The position numbers and the translations under genes are program-made. The notes beneath the pieces were generated by a model. The model had not been told where the DNA came from and made no database searches. It saw only the letters and a list, made by a program, of their open reading frames with translations. From positions 682,001-746,000 of the forward strand of contig NZ_JACVPZ010000001.1 in the NCBI RefSeq assembly GCF_018881605.1: a stretch of DNA of 64,000 bases, given 5' to 3'. This DNA is from Polynucleobacter sp. UB-Tiil-W10 (lineage in GTDB: Bacteria > Pseudomonadota > Gammaproteobacteria > Burkholderiales > Burkholderiaceae). Positions 53,757-62,608 of this stretch are shown in pieces (the first letter of the stretch is position 1; every line of letters starts with the position of its first letter).

Positions 53757-54608
53757 TTAGAAAGTTTTGGTAAGGGAAACAACGCCAGTTGCGCCTGCCA
53801 AGTTCTTAGAACCCTGGCTTATTGGGCCCATGTAGGCATAGTTATTGCCAACTTTTTGAGCATCAGTGCCGATATAGGCTGCTGCCAAGGAAAGGCCGCC
53901 GCCAAAGTCTTTAGTAACACCCAATTTCCAATCAGTGTAGTTAAGATTTGGGAAACCTGAACCTGGGTTTTGACCAGAAACATATTGGTAACCAACGTGG
54001 GCGTTGATAGCAAGACCCCAAACGCCTGTGTCGTAGTTCACTGTTAAGTCTGGGTAGTAAGACCCTGTGCTTCCAGGATTACCGAACAATGGGCTGACCG
54101 CGTAAGAGAACTTAGCAAAGCCCGTTACTGCACCGAAAGTAAAGTTTTGAGCCAAATATAACTCAGTTGTATTTGGGTTTACCTGAGTTTTATTAGAGTA
54201 AGTTACGTAACTGTAGCCGCCGCGTGTTGGATATGCATATTGCAAAACACCGAAATCAGTTGCAAAACCTTCGCCGATCAATTCTTTCTTGAAGCCGCCG
54301 TAGAAGTCCATCTCGATCGGAGATGTTACACCTGGGTTTTGATCTCCGTTCCAGCTAATGGAGCTGTTCCAGTTACCAATATAGAGACCGCTTTCGTGTG
54401 CATAGTCAAAGCCACCTTGAATTGCAGGCTTCATATTTGATTGAGAAATACCACGATAGCGGTAATCACTCACAACAGAAACGTTAGCAGTGATTGGGCT
54501 TACTTCTACTTCTGCTGCTGGTTCATCAGCCGCAAATGCTACTGTTGATAGGCCAGCCAACAAAGCTACTGCTGCTGCAGAGATTGCTGTCTTCTGTAAA
54601 GTTTTCAT
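53757..54608 (-). CDS. TorF family putative porin (TIGR02001)
   Basis: A 283-aa outer-membrane beta-barrel candidate. The signal peptide ends TVAFA-AD; the mature part begins with ITANVSVVSDYRYRGISQSNMKPAIQGGFDYAHESG, typical of the TIGR02001 family, and ends in aromatic F after VVSLTKTF, the sorting signal of barrels. It heads the glnK-amtB operon, an arrangement seen in betaproteobacteria; it may pass ammonium or nitrogen compounds, but this is inference. Two NtrC-like sites precede it. Confidence 0.85.
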   Translation of the reverse strand: MKTLQKTAISAAAVALLAGLSTVAFAADEPAAEVEVSPITANVSVVSDYRYRGISQSNMKPAIQGGFDYAHESGLYIGNWNSSISWNGDQNPGVTSPIEMDFYGGFKKELIGEGFATDFGVLQYAYPTRGGYSYVTYSNKTQVNPNTTELYLAQNFTFGAVTGFAKFSYAVSPLFGNPGSTGSYYPDLTVNYDTGVWGLAINAHVGYQYVSGQNPGSGFPNLNYTDWKLGVTKDFGGGLSLAAAYIGTDAQKVGNNYAYMGPISQGSKNLAGATGVVSLTKTF

Positions 54609-54720
54609 GTGCTACTCCTTACTGGTTGAAATAAAAAATGGGTTAAATGTTTAATGCATGGTGCGATCATGAAGGTCAGGGCATTTTTGACTTTGGGCGG
54701 ATTCCCCGAATTAAGGCTTT

Positions 54721-54737
54721 TGCACTTTTTTGGTGCT
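54721..54737 (-). promoter_or_regulatory. NtrC-like binding site 1
   Basis: TGCACTTTTTTGGTGCT has the 17-bp layout of the NtrC consensus TGCACYANNNTGGTGCA, with mismatches only at positions 7 and 17. It lies 113 bp before the TorF-like start. The dyad is nearly symmetric, so strand is nominal. Confidence 0.65.
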
Positions 54738-54743
54738 ATATAT

Positions 54744-54760
54744 TGCACCTAATCGGTGAA
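54744..54760 (-). promoter_or_regulatory. NtrC-like binding site 2
   Basis: TGCACCTAATCGGTGAA has the same 17-bp layout with TGCACC and GGTG half-sites and three mismatches. It begins 23 bp after site 1, about two helical turns, which suits cooperative binding. The gap 54609-54871 holds no gene; the rest shows GGGTTTTAACCC (54775-54786 area) but no clear -24/-12 element on the minus strand. Confidence 0.5.
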
Positions 54761-54871
54761 TTTAGGGCAATAAATGGGTTTTAACCCCTTTTTGGGCATT
54801 TTTACCCATTCAACTTAAAATACGAATGTGTATCTTTTCTGCAACTCTCAATAGAACTGCGAACCCTCATC

Positions 54872-55126
54872 ATGCAAAAACCAGGCGAAATCCTCGAACA
54901 AATCCAACGTATCGCAAGTGATATGCAGAACAAGGTTGGGGATGCGATCCGTAATTCGCCAGCCCAAGAGATAGAAAAAAATGTTCGCGCCATGATGAAT
55001 CAAGGTTTTCAGAAAATGGACTTAGTTACACGCGAAGAGTTTGAACTTCAGACCAAAGTACTCGCAAAGACACGCGAAAAATTAGAGGCGCTTGAAGCTA
55101 AAGTAGCCGCCTTAGAAAAACAGTAA
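54872..55126 (+). CDS. ubiK: Ubiquinone biosynthesis accessory factor UbiK (BMFP domain)
   Basis: An 84-aa helical protein with the BMFP/UbiK pattern: N-terminal MQKPGEILEQIQRIASD, then ALKQGF-like NVRAMMNQGFQKMDLVTREEFELQ and a C-terminal coiled coil REKLEALEAKVAALEKQ. UbiK binds UbiJ in the ubiquinone-synthesis complex of proteobacteria. It is divergent from the TorF-like gene. Confidence 0.9.
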   Translation: MQKPGEILEQIQRIASDMQNKVGDAIRNSPAQEIEKNVRAMMNQGFQKMDLVTREEFELQTKVLAKTREKLEALEAKVAALEKQ

Positions 55127-55151
55127 TCCTCTTGGATGTATTTTCTTCAGA

Positions 55152-55748
55152 TTACTCTGGAGAAAAATCACTAAAGAAGTTTTCATAATCTTCTTTAGTG
55201 AAAAAAGTTTTTGCATTTTCTGAACTTGCGCCCGCATGAAGTACTGAAATCTGATAGATCCAGTTATCGCCATTGGATGCCACACGATTAATCCAGCGAA
55301 CGCGCATGAGCTGCTGAGTTTTCCCATTTGCCTTCAAATACAGGAAATAATCTTTAGTCGGTAAACGTTGGCGATCTGCAGTTTTATAAAATGCGTCTTC
55401 AACAGTAACATCGCCGCCAGATGCCTTTGCCCTATCCAACACATTAGCTTGTAATTGCATTAGCAACTGATTTAACGATGGACTTTGATTAGCAGGCAAC
55501 TGAATAGTGCTGATGGAATAAATAACATCATCAATTTTTACCGCTTCAAGAACCTGCGAAAACTCTTGATCAAGATAGGGAATACGGCGCTCTAGTTTGT
55601 CTGGCTTACCAGGAAATAAAGCTGTATATCTTTCTTGGGGAGATTGAACTGTACGCCAATCAAGTTTTGGGCTACAAGCTGCCAGAAAAACCAAAGCCGC
55701 TAACAAAGTAGCGGCTTTCAAAATTCCTCTAAACAACTCCCGCTCCAT
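55152..55748 (-). CDS. Hypothetical lipoprotein
   Basis: 198 aa with a lipoprotein signal ([17 protein letters not shown], lipobox cysteine near residue 25). The mature part starts [24 protein letters not shown] and shows no motif that I recognise. The ATG lies 20 bp inside the 3' end of lipA, so it is coupled to lipA. A TTG four codons later is a possible alternative start. Not assigned to a function. Confidence 0.8.
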   Translation of the reverse strand: MERELFRGILKAATLLAALVFLAACSPKLDWRTVQSPQERYTALFPGKPDKLERRIPYLDQEFSQVLEAVKIDDVIYSISTIQLPANQSPSLNQLLMQLQANVLDRAKASGGDVTVEDAFYKTADRQRLPTKDYFLYLKANGKTQQLMRVRWINRVASNGDNWIYQISVLHAGASSENAKTFFTKEDYENFFSDFSPE

Positions 55749-56739
55749 GCGCTTGTTGATCGGCGTGATAACTTGATCGCACCATGGCCCCTACCGCTGC
55801 GTGGGAGAAGCCCATTGCATAAGCCTCTTCCTCAAACATCTTAAATACGTCTGGGTGAACATAGCGCGTGACAGGTAAATGATGTCCCGATGGAGCTAGA
55901 TACTGGCCAATAGTGAGCATGTCAATATTGTGCTCACGCATATCGCGCATGACCTCCAAAATCTCCTCATCCGTCTCACCTAGGCCAACCATCAAACCGC
56001 TCTTGGTAGGAATATGTGGAAAGCGCTCTTTAAAATCTTTCAAGAGCTTTAAAGAATGTTGGTAATCGGCACCTGGTCTAGCTTGCTTGTATAAACGCGG
56101 GACGGTTTCAAGATTGTGATTCATCACATCAGGTAAGCCGCTGGGCGCATACTCAGCAAAAATATCTAAGGCCTTATCTAGTCGACCGCGAAAATCCGGC
56201 ACCAATACCTCAATACGAGTGTTAGGCGAAAGAGCGCGTGATTGAGAAATGCAATCGACATAGTGCATTGCACCGCCATCACGCAGATCATCACGATCCA
56301 CGCTAGTGATCACCACATAATTTAGTTTCAGTGCAGCAATAGTACGGGCTAGATTAGCAGGCTCCTTTACATCCAGAGGATCTGGTCTGCCATGACCCAC
56401 GTCGCAGAAAGGACAACGACGCGTACACTTGTCGCCCATGATCATGAATGTAGCAGTTCCCTTGCCAAAACATTCGCCAATATTGGGGCAGCTAGCTTCT
56501 TCGCAAACGGTTACCAACTCGTTCTCGCGCAAAATCTTTTTGATTTCAGCAAATCGTGAATTATTTGATGCCGCCTTAACTCGAATCCAGTCTGGCTTTT
56601 TCAATATCTCATTAAGAGGAATAATTTTGATTGGAATACGGGCAGTCTTCTCACTCGATTTTTGTTTGCGTGAGGCGTCGTAATTGAGGTCTTGGCGCGC
56701 CTCGATAGATGGGTTGGTGTCAGGCTTATTTATGGTCAT
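55729..56739 (-). CDS. lipA: Lipoyl synthase
   Basis: Radical SAM enzyme inserting two sulfurs into octanoyl-protein. The auxiliary cluster ligands are in [12 protein letters not shown] (residues ~81-92) and the radical SAM cluster in CTRRCPFC; the closing RSSYHADQ carries the conserved serine ligand. At 336 aa it has a basic N-terminal extension. The ATG overlaps the lipB stop (56736-56739). Confidence 0.98.
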   Translation of the reverse strand: MTINKPDTNPSIEARQDLNYDASRKQKSSEKTARIPIKIIPLNEILKKPDWIRVKAASNNSRFAEIKKILRENELVTVCEEASCPNIGECFGKGTATFMIMGDKCTRRCPFCDVGHGRPDPLDVKEPANLARTIAALKLNYVVITSVDRDDLRDGGAMHYVDCISQSRALSPNTRIEVLVPDFRGRLDKALDIFAEYAPSGLPDVMNHNLETVPRLYKQARPGADYQHSLKLLKDFKERFPHIPTKSGLMVGLGETDEEILEVMRDMREHNIDMLTIGQYLAPSGHHLPVTRYVHPDVFKMFEEEAYAMGFSHAAVGAMVRSSYHADQQAHGAGVV

Positions 56740-57380
56740 GATGGCATCAGTTGCTTTTGTAAATGCTGCAAAAGCCTTTGGCTAATAGTGTCTATATTGT
56801 CCTTGATCCCAAGGGTTTGCATATCGACAGTCTTTAAGCCCTCATACCCACAAGGGTGGATGCGTTGAAAAGCCTCTAGATCAGTGGCTACATTCAAAGC
56901 AAGACCATGATAGGAGCAGCTTTTGGAGACTTTAAGCCCCAAGGCTGCAATCTTTGCTCCAAGCCATTCTGGAGGCACTAACGCCTGCTGAGAGACATAA
57001 ATTCCGGGGGCGCCCGGGTGTCTTTCGGCCTCAACACCAAAATCTGCCAATGTATCAATGACTGCTTGTTCTATGCGTGAGACTAATTCCTTGACGAAAA
57101 TGCCTAAACGCCTGAGATCTAGCAAAAGGTAGACCACAATTTGGCCGGGACCATGATAAGTAATCTCCCCACCACGATCCACTTGAACCAGAGGTATTTT
57201 ATTGCTGGGGGAATGCAAGTTACTTGCATCTCCAGCTAGGCCCAGAGTAAAAACCGGGGGATGCTCTAAAACCCAAATCTCATCAGGTGTTTCACTAGTG
57301 CGATCTTTAGTAAATGCTTGCATGGCCTCATACGTAGATACGTAATCAGCCAATCCAAGTTGTTTGACTAAAGCCAACAT
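56736..57380 (-). CDS. lipB: Octanoyltransferase LipB
   Basis: Moves octanoate from ACP to lipoyl domains. [23 protein letters not shown] is the family signature; the catalytic lysine-cysteine pair is in [17 protein letters not shown] (the Cys replaced in context by the VSKSCSYHG arrangement) and the HP/G region is HPCGYEGL. At 214 aa it matches family size. It lies 8 bp after the DUF493 gene and is coupled to lipA. Confidence 0.96.
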   Translation of the reverse strand: MLALVKQLGLADYVSTYEAMQAFTKDRTSETPDEIWVLEHPPVFTLGLAGDASNLHSPSNKIPLVQVDRGGEITYHGPGQIVVYLLLDLRRLGIFVKELVSRIEQAVIDTLADFGVEAERHPGAPGIYVSQQALVPPEWLGAKIAALGLKVSKSCSYHGLALNVATDLEAFQRIHPCGYEGLKTVDMQTLGIKDNIDTISQRLLQHLQKQLMPS

Positions 57381-57388
57381 AAATTCAA

Positions 57389-57655
57389 TTACAGAACGAT
57401 GCTAACGAGGGGATGAGTAGACAAAGTTCGATACAACTCATCTAACTGTTCACGACTAGTTGCAGTAATTGGCAAAGTAATACCCAAATAATTTCCATCC
57501 TTAGAGGGGCGCTGCTCAACCTTACTCTCATCAAACGTAGGATCAAATTGTTTTGCAATGTGCACTATTGCAGGAAGATACTCTGGGTTTGCCTTACCCA
57601 TCACCTTGATAGGAAAAAGTGATGGGTACTCGATTAATGATTTTTCTTCAGCCAT
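57389..57655 (-). CDS. DUF493 family protein (YbeD-like)
   Basis: An 88-aa ferredoxin-fold protein of the YbeD family: [28 protein letters not shown] and [23 protein letters not shown] are typical. It precedes lipB as in E. coli and other proteobacteria. A regulatory role in lipoate metabolism has been suggested from position only. Confidence 0.93.
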   Translation of the reverse strand: MAEEKSLIEYPSLFPIKVMGKANPEYLPAIVHIAKQFDPTFDESKVEQRPSKDGNYLGITLPITATSREQLDELYRTLSTHPLVSIVL

Positions 57656-57674
57656 ATGATCTCTCTGGTTCTAA

Positions 57675-58388
57675 TTACTGACGATGATCTGGCATGCCCA
57701 ACCAAGCGCCAGTAATGATGTTGCGAATGCAATGTAAACGACGATGAAAGAAGTGATCAGCACCGGGAACCACTTGGACAGTGAGCTCTTGCGGACGCGC
57801 CCAATCTAAAACATCAATCAAGGGAATGGTCTCATCCAATTCACCATGAATCAAAATCGTATCAGCCGGAACCTGAGCCAGCGTCCATTTACCAGCGGCA
57901 CTACCAACCATGACAAGGCGTTCAGCCGGGCGACCCAGATCTGAAAGTCTTTGTACTAAATGGCTACCAACAAAACTGCCAAATGAAAAACCTGAAACCA
58001 CTAAAGGTAAAGTATTCGCATTGGTAACCCAAGATTGATTTACTGTTGCTTCAAATTCACCCCAGCTTGAAGGTGTTCGCATCCAGTCAGTAACGTGCAA
58101 CAAATCTTCTAGCTCGCCAACCCCGTCATCATGGACGCCTTCAGTTCCGCCTACACCCCTAAAGTTTGGGCGCACGCTAACGTAACCTAATTGATTAAAC
58201 GCACGCGCCATGGTTTGAGCTACTTTGTTATCCATGGTTCCACCCATCAAAGGATGTGGGTGCGCAACAAGTGCTAAACCGCGAACTGCAAATGTAGGAT
58301 CATTTTTTAATTCATCTGGAAGATCGATGGACATTTCCATTGATCCCACAATACCTTCGATATGAATTACTTTAGTACGGCTATTCAT
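57675..58388 (-). CDS. Alpha/beta hydrolase
   Basis: A 237-aa serine hydrolase of the COG2945 type. The oxyanion/start region is ALVAHPHPLMGGTMDNKVAQT, the nucleophile serine is in VSGFSFGSFVGSH, the acid residue in LIHGELDETIPL and the histidine in VPGADHFFHRRL. Substrate unknown. It lies between a 2Fe-2S ferredoxin and the DUF493 gene on the same strand. Confidence 0.9.
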   Translation of the reverse strand: MNSRTKVIHIEGIVGSMEMSIDLPDELKNDPTFAVRGLALVAHPHPLMGGTMDNKVAQTMARAFNQLGYVSVRPNFRGVGGTEGVHDDGVGELEDLLHVTDWMRTPSSWGEFEATVNQSWVTNANTLPLVVSGFSFGSFVGSHLVQRLSDLGRPAERLVMVGSAAGKWTLAQVPADTILIHGELDETIPLIDVLDWARPQELTVQVVPGADHFFHRRLHCIRNIITGAWLGMPDHRQ

Positions 58389-58412
58389 AAAAAACTTTCA
58401 ATTCTTAAATTA

Positions 58413-58721
58413 CTATGCCAATTGCAAGCGCTCTACTGGGCGTCCTGCGATTAAATGCGACTGAATAATTTCTTCAACGTCATCCGCATCAACAAAGGTA
58501 TACCAAATGCCTTCTGGATAAACAACCATTACTGGACCATCGGCACAACGATCTAAGCACCCAGCCTTATTTACCCGAATCTTTCCTGGGCCCGCCAGAC
58601 CGAGCTCCTTCACTCTTTTTTTGGCATAGTCAAACAAGGCAAAAGCATTATGCTGATCGCAACACTCTTCGCCATTAGCGCGCTGATTTAAACAAAAAAA
58701 TAGGTGGTGTGAAAAACTCAT
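58413..58721 (-). CDS. (2Fe-2S) ferredoxin, thioredoxin-like
   Basis: A 102-aa protein with the thioredoxin-like [2Fe-2S] ferredoxin pattern. Two cluster cysteines lie in the N-terminal CLNQRANGEECC stretch and two in AGCLDRCADGPVMVVYPEG. VDADDVEEIIQSHL is the closing helix. It is 16 bp after the VanZ gene. Partner unknown. Confidence 0.9.
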   Translation of the reverse strand: MSFSHHLFFCLNQRANGEECCDQHNAFALFDYAKKRVKELGLAGPGKIRVNKAGCLDRCADGPVMVVYPEGIWYTFVDADDVEEIIQSHLIAGRPVERLQLA

Positions 58722-58737
58722 AGAAAAATTATATTTA

Positions 58738-59832
58738 TCAATGTTTCGGTTTAAATTCCAAGGCGCTACGAAGCAACCAAATAAGAGCCAAAGGTAACCA
58801 TACTACTGAAACCCACTGCATCAGCTCATTAAAGTGTAATAAACGTCCTTGATACCAATGTCTTAGCGCCAGTATGAAATATGGATTGTCAGGTAAAACA
58901 TTGACCGCGATTGTGGTGCCAAGTAGGCAGATCAAAGCTAGCCAAAACTTAGTTCTTAGCTCTAACTGTAATGCCCATCGTAAGAAGATGCTGCTAAGGA
59001 CCATACCCCAAATTGCACCGGTAGTCAGCCAATTCAAACTAAACTCGGCGCCAAATTGAAGTGCGGTAAACATAATCTTGATCAATACCGTCAGCCCAAG
59101 CAGCCCATTAAGAATGCGCCATTGTGGACCCTTAGTGCGCAATCCCAGCGAAAGCAAAAGTGCAATACCTAGCCAAGACAGCGATGTAATGACTGTCTCT
59201 TGAATGACATGATTAATTACTAAGGTACCCCAATCAACTGAGCCAAATATGGCATGCCCCCATACGCCCGTGCCAAGCCAGGAGCTTTGCGGGTAAATCT
59301 GTGACCAAGGAAACAACAAGAATAAGGCACATGCTGCCCAATTGAGGCCAAACCATTGATCAAAGCGCCGACGAATTGCGCTCCCAGATAACCATTGCGG
59401 TCCAAGAGGAATGGCTAATAAGCCCCCCAATAAACCCCCAAAGATATTGGCCCACCAATCCATTTGACTTGGGATGCGAGTAGGCAGCCAAGATTGCAAT
59501 GTTTCTACGCCCAGTGCCAAGGTGGCACTTAAAACCAGGGCAATCCCAAGCGCTACATAGTTACGCCATCCTGGATAGGCAGCAAACATCACCAAGAATC
59601 CGAACGGAATGTAAGCCAAGATATTGACTGACACATCAAATAGAGTAATAAAACGGGGTAAAGGGGCGTCCAACCAGGCCCATGCGACTATGCCGTTCTG
59701 AAAATCAAAATCAAAAGGGTTAAGACTGACATATAGGATCAAAAGTGCGTAACTGAGGCTCATAGCCCTAGCCAATGGCATAGCCTGCAGAGGCCATGCC
59801 AACTTTCGAGGTCTTTGATCTTTTTGATCCAT
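58738..59832 (-). CDS. VanZ family membrane protein
   Basis: A 364-aa protein with about ten hydrophobic segments. The N-terminal ~150 residues match VanZ: YALLILYVSLNPF, SVNILAYIPFGFLVMF, ETLQSWLPTRIPSQMDWWANIFGGLLGG split over two helices. The rest forms further helices of unknown role. Despite the name, no vancomycin-resistance genes are near. It is divergent from birA. Confidence 0.85.
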   Translation of the reverse strand: MDQKDQRPRKLAWPLQAMPLARAMSLSYALLILYVSLNPFDFDFQNGIVAWAWLDAPLPRFITLFDVSVNILAYIPFGFLVMFAAYPGWRNYVALGIALVLSATLALGVETLQSWLPTRIPSQMDWWANIFGGLLGGLLAIPLGPQWLSGSAIRRRFDQWFGLNWAACALFLLFPWSQIYPQSSWLGTGVWGHAIFGSVDWGTLVINHVIQETVITSLSWLGIALLLSLGLRTKGPQWRILNGLLGLTVLIKIMFTALQFGAEFSLNWLTTGAIWGMVLSSIFLRWALQLELRTKFWLALICLLGTTIAVNVLPDNPYFILALRHWYQGRLLHFNELMQWVSVVWLPLALIWLLRSALEFKPKH

Positions 59833-59869
59833 CCCACAATTCTAGGTCAGACCTTTCTACAATGGCAGA

Positions 59870-60655
59870 ATGACTGCAAATTGCATCCTTGAGCGCGTTA
59901 CCGAGACCAAATCAACCAACGATGATCTTTTAGCACGCTGGCGCGCGGGTGAACTCATCGACCCAGTGGCTCGTATCGCCCACAAACAAACTGCTGGCAA
60001 GGGAAGAGCGGGTCGAGCATGGCTTGCTAACCCAGATGATTCATTGTGCTTTTCTCTCGCATTCCCATTTAAAAGAACGCCTTCTGAACTTAGCGGGCTT
60101 AGCTTGTTGGTTGGCTTAGCAGTTGTTGCTGGTATTTCACAGGCTTGCGATCTTAGCGAAGCGAAGCTGCAAGCAGCAGGCCTTCAGCTTAAATGGCCTA
60201 ATGATTTATTGCTAAACAAGCACAAATTCGGAGGCATCCTCATTGAAGGCGGCCAAGCAAAACCGGGTGATCCTACTTGGATGATTATTGGTGTTGGGAT
60301 TAACTTACGTAATGCAGAAGTGATTGTAGAAACTCTAGACGCCGGAATTAAAGTAGGTTCACTTTCCGATCTGACTAAAGCACTTCCTGATATCGAATAC
60401 CTTTGGCTTAAATTAATTGCTTCACTTGAGCAACATCTCACAGAATTTGATCTGCATGGATTTAAGCCTTGCAAAGAGCATTGGATGCAATGGGATGCTT
60501 ATCGAGATCTGCCTGTGTGCATTTCTGGTGCTGGCAAAGATCCTATTTGCGGCCTTGCAAACGGCATTGATCAAACAGGGGCATTACTATTGCTGCAAGA
60601 TGACAAAATAATTACCATTCACGCGGGCGATGTTTCATTGCGGATTCAATCATGA
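59870..60655 (+). CDS. birA: Biotin--[acetyl-CoA-carboxylase] ligase (monofunctional BirA)
   Basis: Attaches biotin to the AccB subunit. The ligase motifs GKGRAGRAWLANPDDSLCFSL and LKWPNDLLLNKHKFGGILIEG are present. It is 261 aa and starts directly with the catalytic domain; the N-terminal HTH found in E. coli BirA is missing, so it is not a biotin repressor. Its stop overlaps the coaX start in ATGA. Confidence 0.94.
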   Translation: MTANCILERVTETKSTNDDLLARWRAGELIDPVARIAHKQTAGKGRAGRAWLANPDDSLCFSLAFPFKRTPSELSGLSLLVGLAVVAGISQACDLSEAKLQAAGLQLKWPNDLLLNKHKFGGILIEGGQAKPGDPTWMIIGVGINLRNAEVIVETLDAGIKVGSLSDLTKALPDIEYLWLKLIASLEQHLTEFDLHGFKPCKEHWMQWDAYRDLPVCISGAGKDPICGLANGIDQTGALLLLQDDKIITIHAGDVSLRIQS

Positions 60656-61461
60656 GCCTCTATTTATTTTTTGATGTTGGTAATACGCGCCTTAAATGGG
60701 CGGCTGTAGAGTCTTCTCAAAATCCAAGCGAGCAACAAAAGAAATTATGGGCTTACTCTGGGTCTATCAGCAGTAAGTCTTTACAGTCAGTAGAACATCG
60801 CGCTGAGTTAGCAGACTATATTTCTAAAACATTGCCAAAGCCTGCAGCCATTGGATTCTGCTGCGTTGCTGGCGAAGAGGCAATTACCAATCTCAAGTCA
60901 TTATTTCCTCAATGGAGTGATATTGAATGGAAGCAATTAAAGGGAGATAGTACTTTCATAGGGATGCGCAGCTTATATCAAGACCCTAGCAAGCTTGGCG
61001 CCGATCGCTGGGCTGCGCTGATCGGTGCTCGCGCCCTGTCAAGCAAAAATACTCTAATTGTGAATGCCGGTACCGCTACAACAATTGATTTAATTGGCTC
61101 CAACGGCGTACATTACGGCGGATGGATTTTGCCCGGCCTTGAATTAATGCAAACTAGCTTAGCAAACAATACTGCGCAGCTAGATTTAGCTACACGTTCA
61201 GCGCACCATGGTTTCGGCGTGTGCACTAATGACGCAATTATTGGGGGCTGTGACGCAGCGCAAGTGGGTGCAATTCTCTATGGCATGCAGCATGCAAAAG
61301 AGATCAATATCCCCGTTGAAAAGATTTGGATTGATGGTGGTAACGCAAAGATCCTAGCAAAGGAAATTTCACAAACCAATTTACCGGCCAGGCAAATGCT
61401 TGAAGTAACAGAAGGATTGGTGCTGCGTGGTACTTGGGCCTGGTTACTGCAAAATCTTTAA
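60652..61461 (+). CDS. coaX: Type III pantothenate kinase
   Basis: Acetate-kinase-fold enzyme for the first step of CoA synthesis. The phosphate-binding motif is FFDVGNTRLKWA at the N-terminus; LGADRWAALIGAR and NAGTATTIDLIG supply the pantothenate site; WIDGGNAKIL is the adenosine motif. At 269 aa it is standard. It couples to birA, a common betaproteobacterial pair, and shares the TTAA stop sequence with convergent rfaE2. Confidence 0.95.
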   Translation: MSLYLFFDVGNTRLKWAAVESSQNPSEQQKKLWAYSGSISSKSLQSVEHRAELADYISKTLPKPAAIGFCCVAGEEAITNLKSLFPQWSDIEWKQLKGDSTFIGMRSLYQDPSKLGADRWAALIGARALSSKNTLIVNAGTATTIDLIGSNGVHYGGWILPGLELMQTSLANNTAQLDLATRSAHHGFGVCTNDAIIGGCDAAQVGAILYGMQHAKEINIPVEKIWIDGGNAKILAKEISQTNLPARQMLEVTEGLVLRGTWAWLLQNL

Positions 61462-61946
61462 GAACGGATCTTGCCTAATAGGCTTGTAGTCGAGCGCTCA
61501 TATATAAACGGTATCGCAACGGCTTTGCCGCCCCAACTTTTTACCAAGTGGGTCTCTGCCAAGGTATCGATTTCATAATCACCGCCTTTGACGTAAATAT
61601 CGGGCCTAATTTTTTCGATTAAGCCGACGGGTGTTTGTTCGGTGAACAACACTGCCATATCTACGCTTTCTAATGCAGCCAATAGAGCCTGACGATCAGC
61701 CTCGGTATTAATGGGACGGTCATCCCCTTTACCCAACATCTTTACAGAGGCATCCGAGTTAACGCCCACTACCAAACTAGCCCCCAAAGCACGTGCCTGC
61801 GCCAAATAACTAGCATGACCGCGATGCAAAATATCGAAAACTCCATTAGTAAACACTAATGGCCTAGGAAGATTTGCTAAGCGAGCTCCAAGTTGGTCTG
61901 GTGGGCAAACTTTGGCTTCGAAAGAGGGTGGTGGCAACTGACTCAT
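61458..61946 (-). CDS. rfaE2: D-glycero-beta-D-manno-heptose 1-phosphate adenylyltransferase
   Basis: Activates heptose for LPS inner core. It is a 162-aa stand-alone version of the C-terminal half of E. coli HldE, with the nucleotidyltransferase motif VFTNGVFDILHRGHASYL and the KGGDYEIDTL and IPFIYERSTTSLL stretches. The kinase half must be elsewhere in the genome. Its stop overlaps the coaX stop by four bases. Confidence 0.95.
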   Translation of the reverse strand: MSQLPPPSFEAKVCPPDQLGARLANLPRPLVFTNGVFDILHRGHASYLAQARALGASLVVGVNSDASVKMLGKGDDRPINTEADRQALLAALESVDMAVLFTEQTPVGLIEKIRPDIYVKGGDYEIDTLAETHLVKSWGGKAVAIPFIYERSTTSLLGKIRS

Positions 61947-62038
61947 AACCCAATATTAATGGCAATTTTGTAATGCCAGCGATATTACTCAGAATGTCTT
62001 AGACTTGCCCTCTATCTAGTGAAATTAAAAGGCGCAAT

Positions 62039-62608
62039 ATGCACCGCTATCTAATAAATTCCCTCTTTGGCTTATTTGCCCTCCTATCGGGATTTCAGCC
62101 TGCTAATGCTGCGACCACTTGCAGCCCCCTGCTCTCCCACACCTTTCCCCGCCTTCAGGATGAGGCGCCGCAAAACCTTTGCCAATATCAAGGCAAGGTT
62201 ATTCTGGTTGTAAATACAGCCAGCTTCTGTGGTTTTACAAGCCAGTACGAAGGTCTTGAGAAGATTTATGCCAAGTACAAAGACCAGGGTTTTGTAGTGC
62301 TCGGCTTCCCGTCCAATGATTTCGGACAACAGGAGCCGGGTAGCAATAAAGAAATTGCTGATTTCTGCAAGAATACCTATGACGTGAAATTCCCGATGTT
62401 TGCCAAGAGTACAGTTTCGGGTAATAGCCCAAATCCCTTATTTAAAATGTTGATTGCCAAAACAGGCACAACTCCAAAATGGAATTTTTATAAATACCTA
62501 ATAGATCGTAATGGCAATGTGGTTGATTCATTTGGCAGTATGACTAAACCAAGTAGCAGCAGTATTACTGGCCCAATTGAAAAGCTTTTAGGAGAAAAAG
62601 CTCAGTGA
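62039..62608 (+). CDS. Glutathione peroxidase, exported
   Basis: A 189-aa peroxidase of the GSHPx/BtuE family with a Sec signal (FGLFALLSGFQPANA-AT). The peroxidatic residue is cysteine in NTASFCGFTSQYEGL; the glutamine is in GFPSNDFGQQEPGS and the tryptophan in TPKWNFYKYLI. Such cysteine enzymes often use thioredoxin. Its TGA overlaps the GTG start of the next gene (GTGA). Confidence 0.92.
   Translation: MHRYLINSLFGLFALLSGFQPANAATTCSPLLSHTFPRLQDEAPQNLCQYQGKVILVVNTASFCGFTSQYEGLEKIYAKYKDQGFVVLGFPSNDFGQQEPGSNKEIADFCKNTYDVKFPMFAKSTVSGNSPNPLFKMLIAKTGTTPKWNFYKYLIDRNGNVVDSFGSMTKPSSSSITGPIEKLLGEKAQ

Noticed and set aside
58738-59832. Vancomycin-resistance function for the VanZ protein
   Set aside because: VanZ-family proteins are widespread; no vanA/H/X or two-component genes are nearby.
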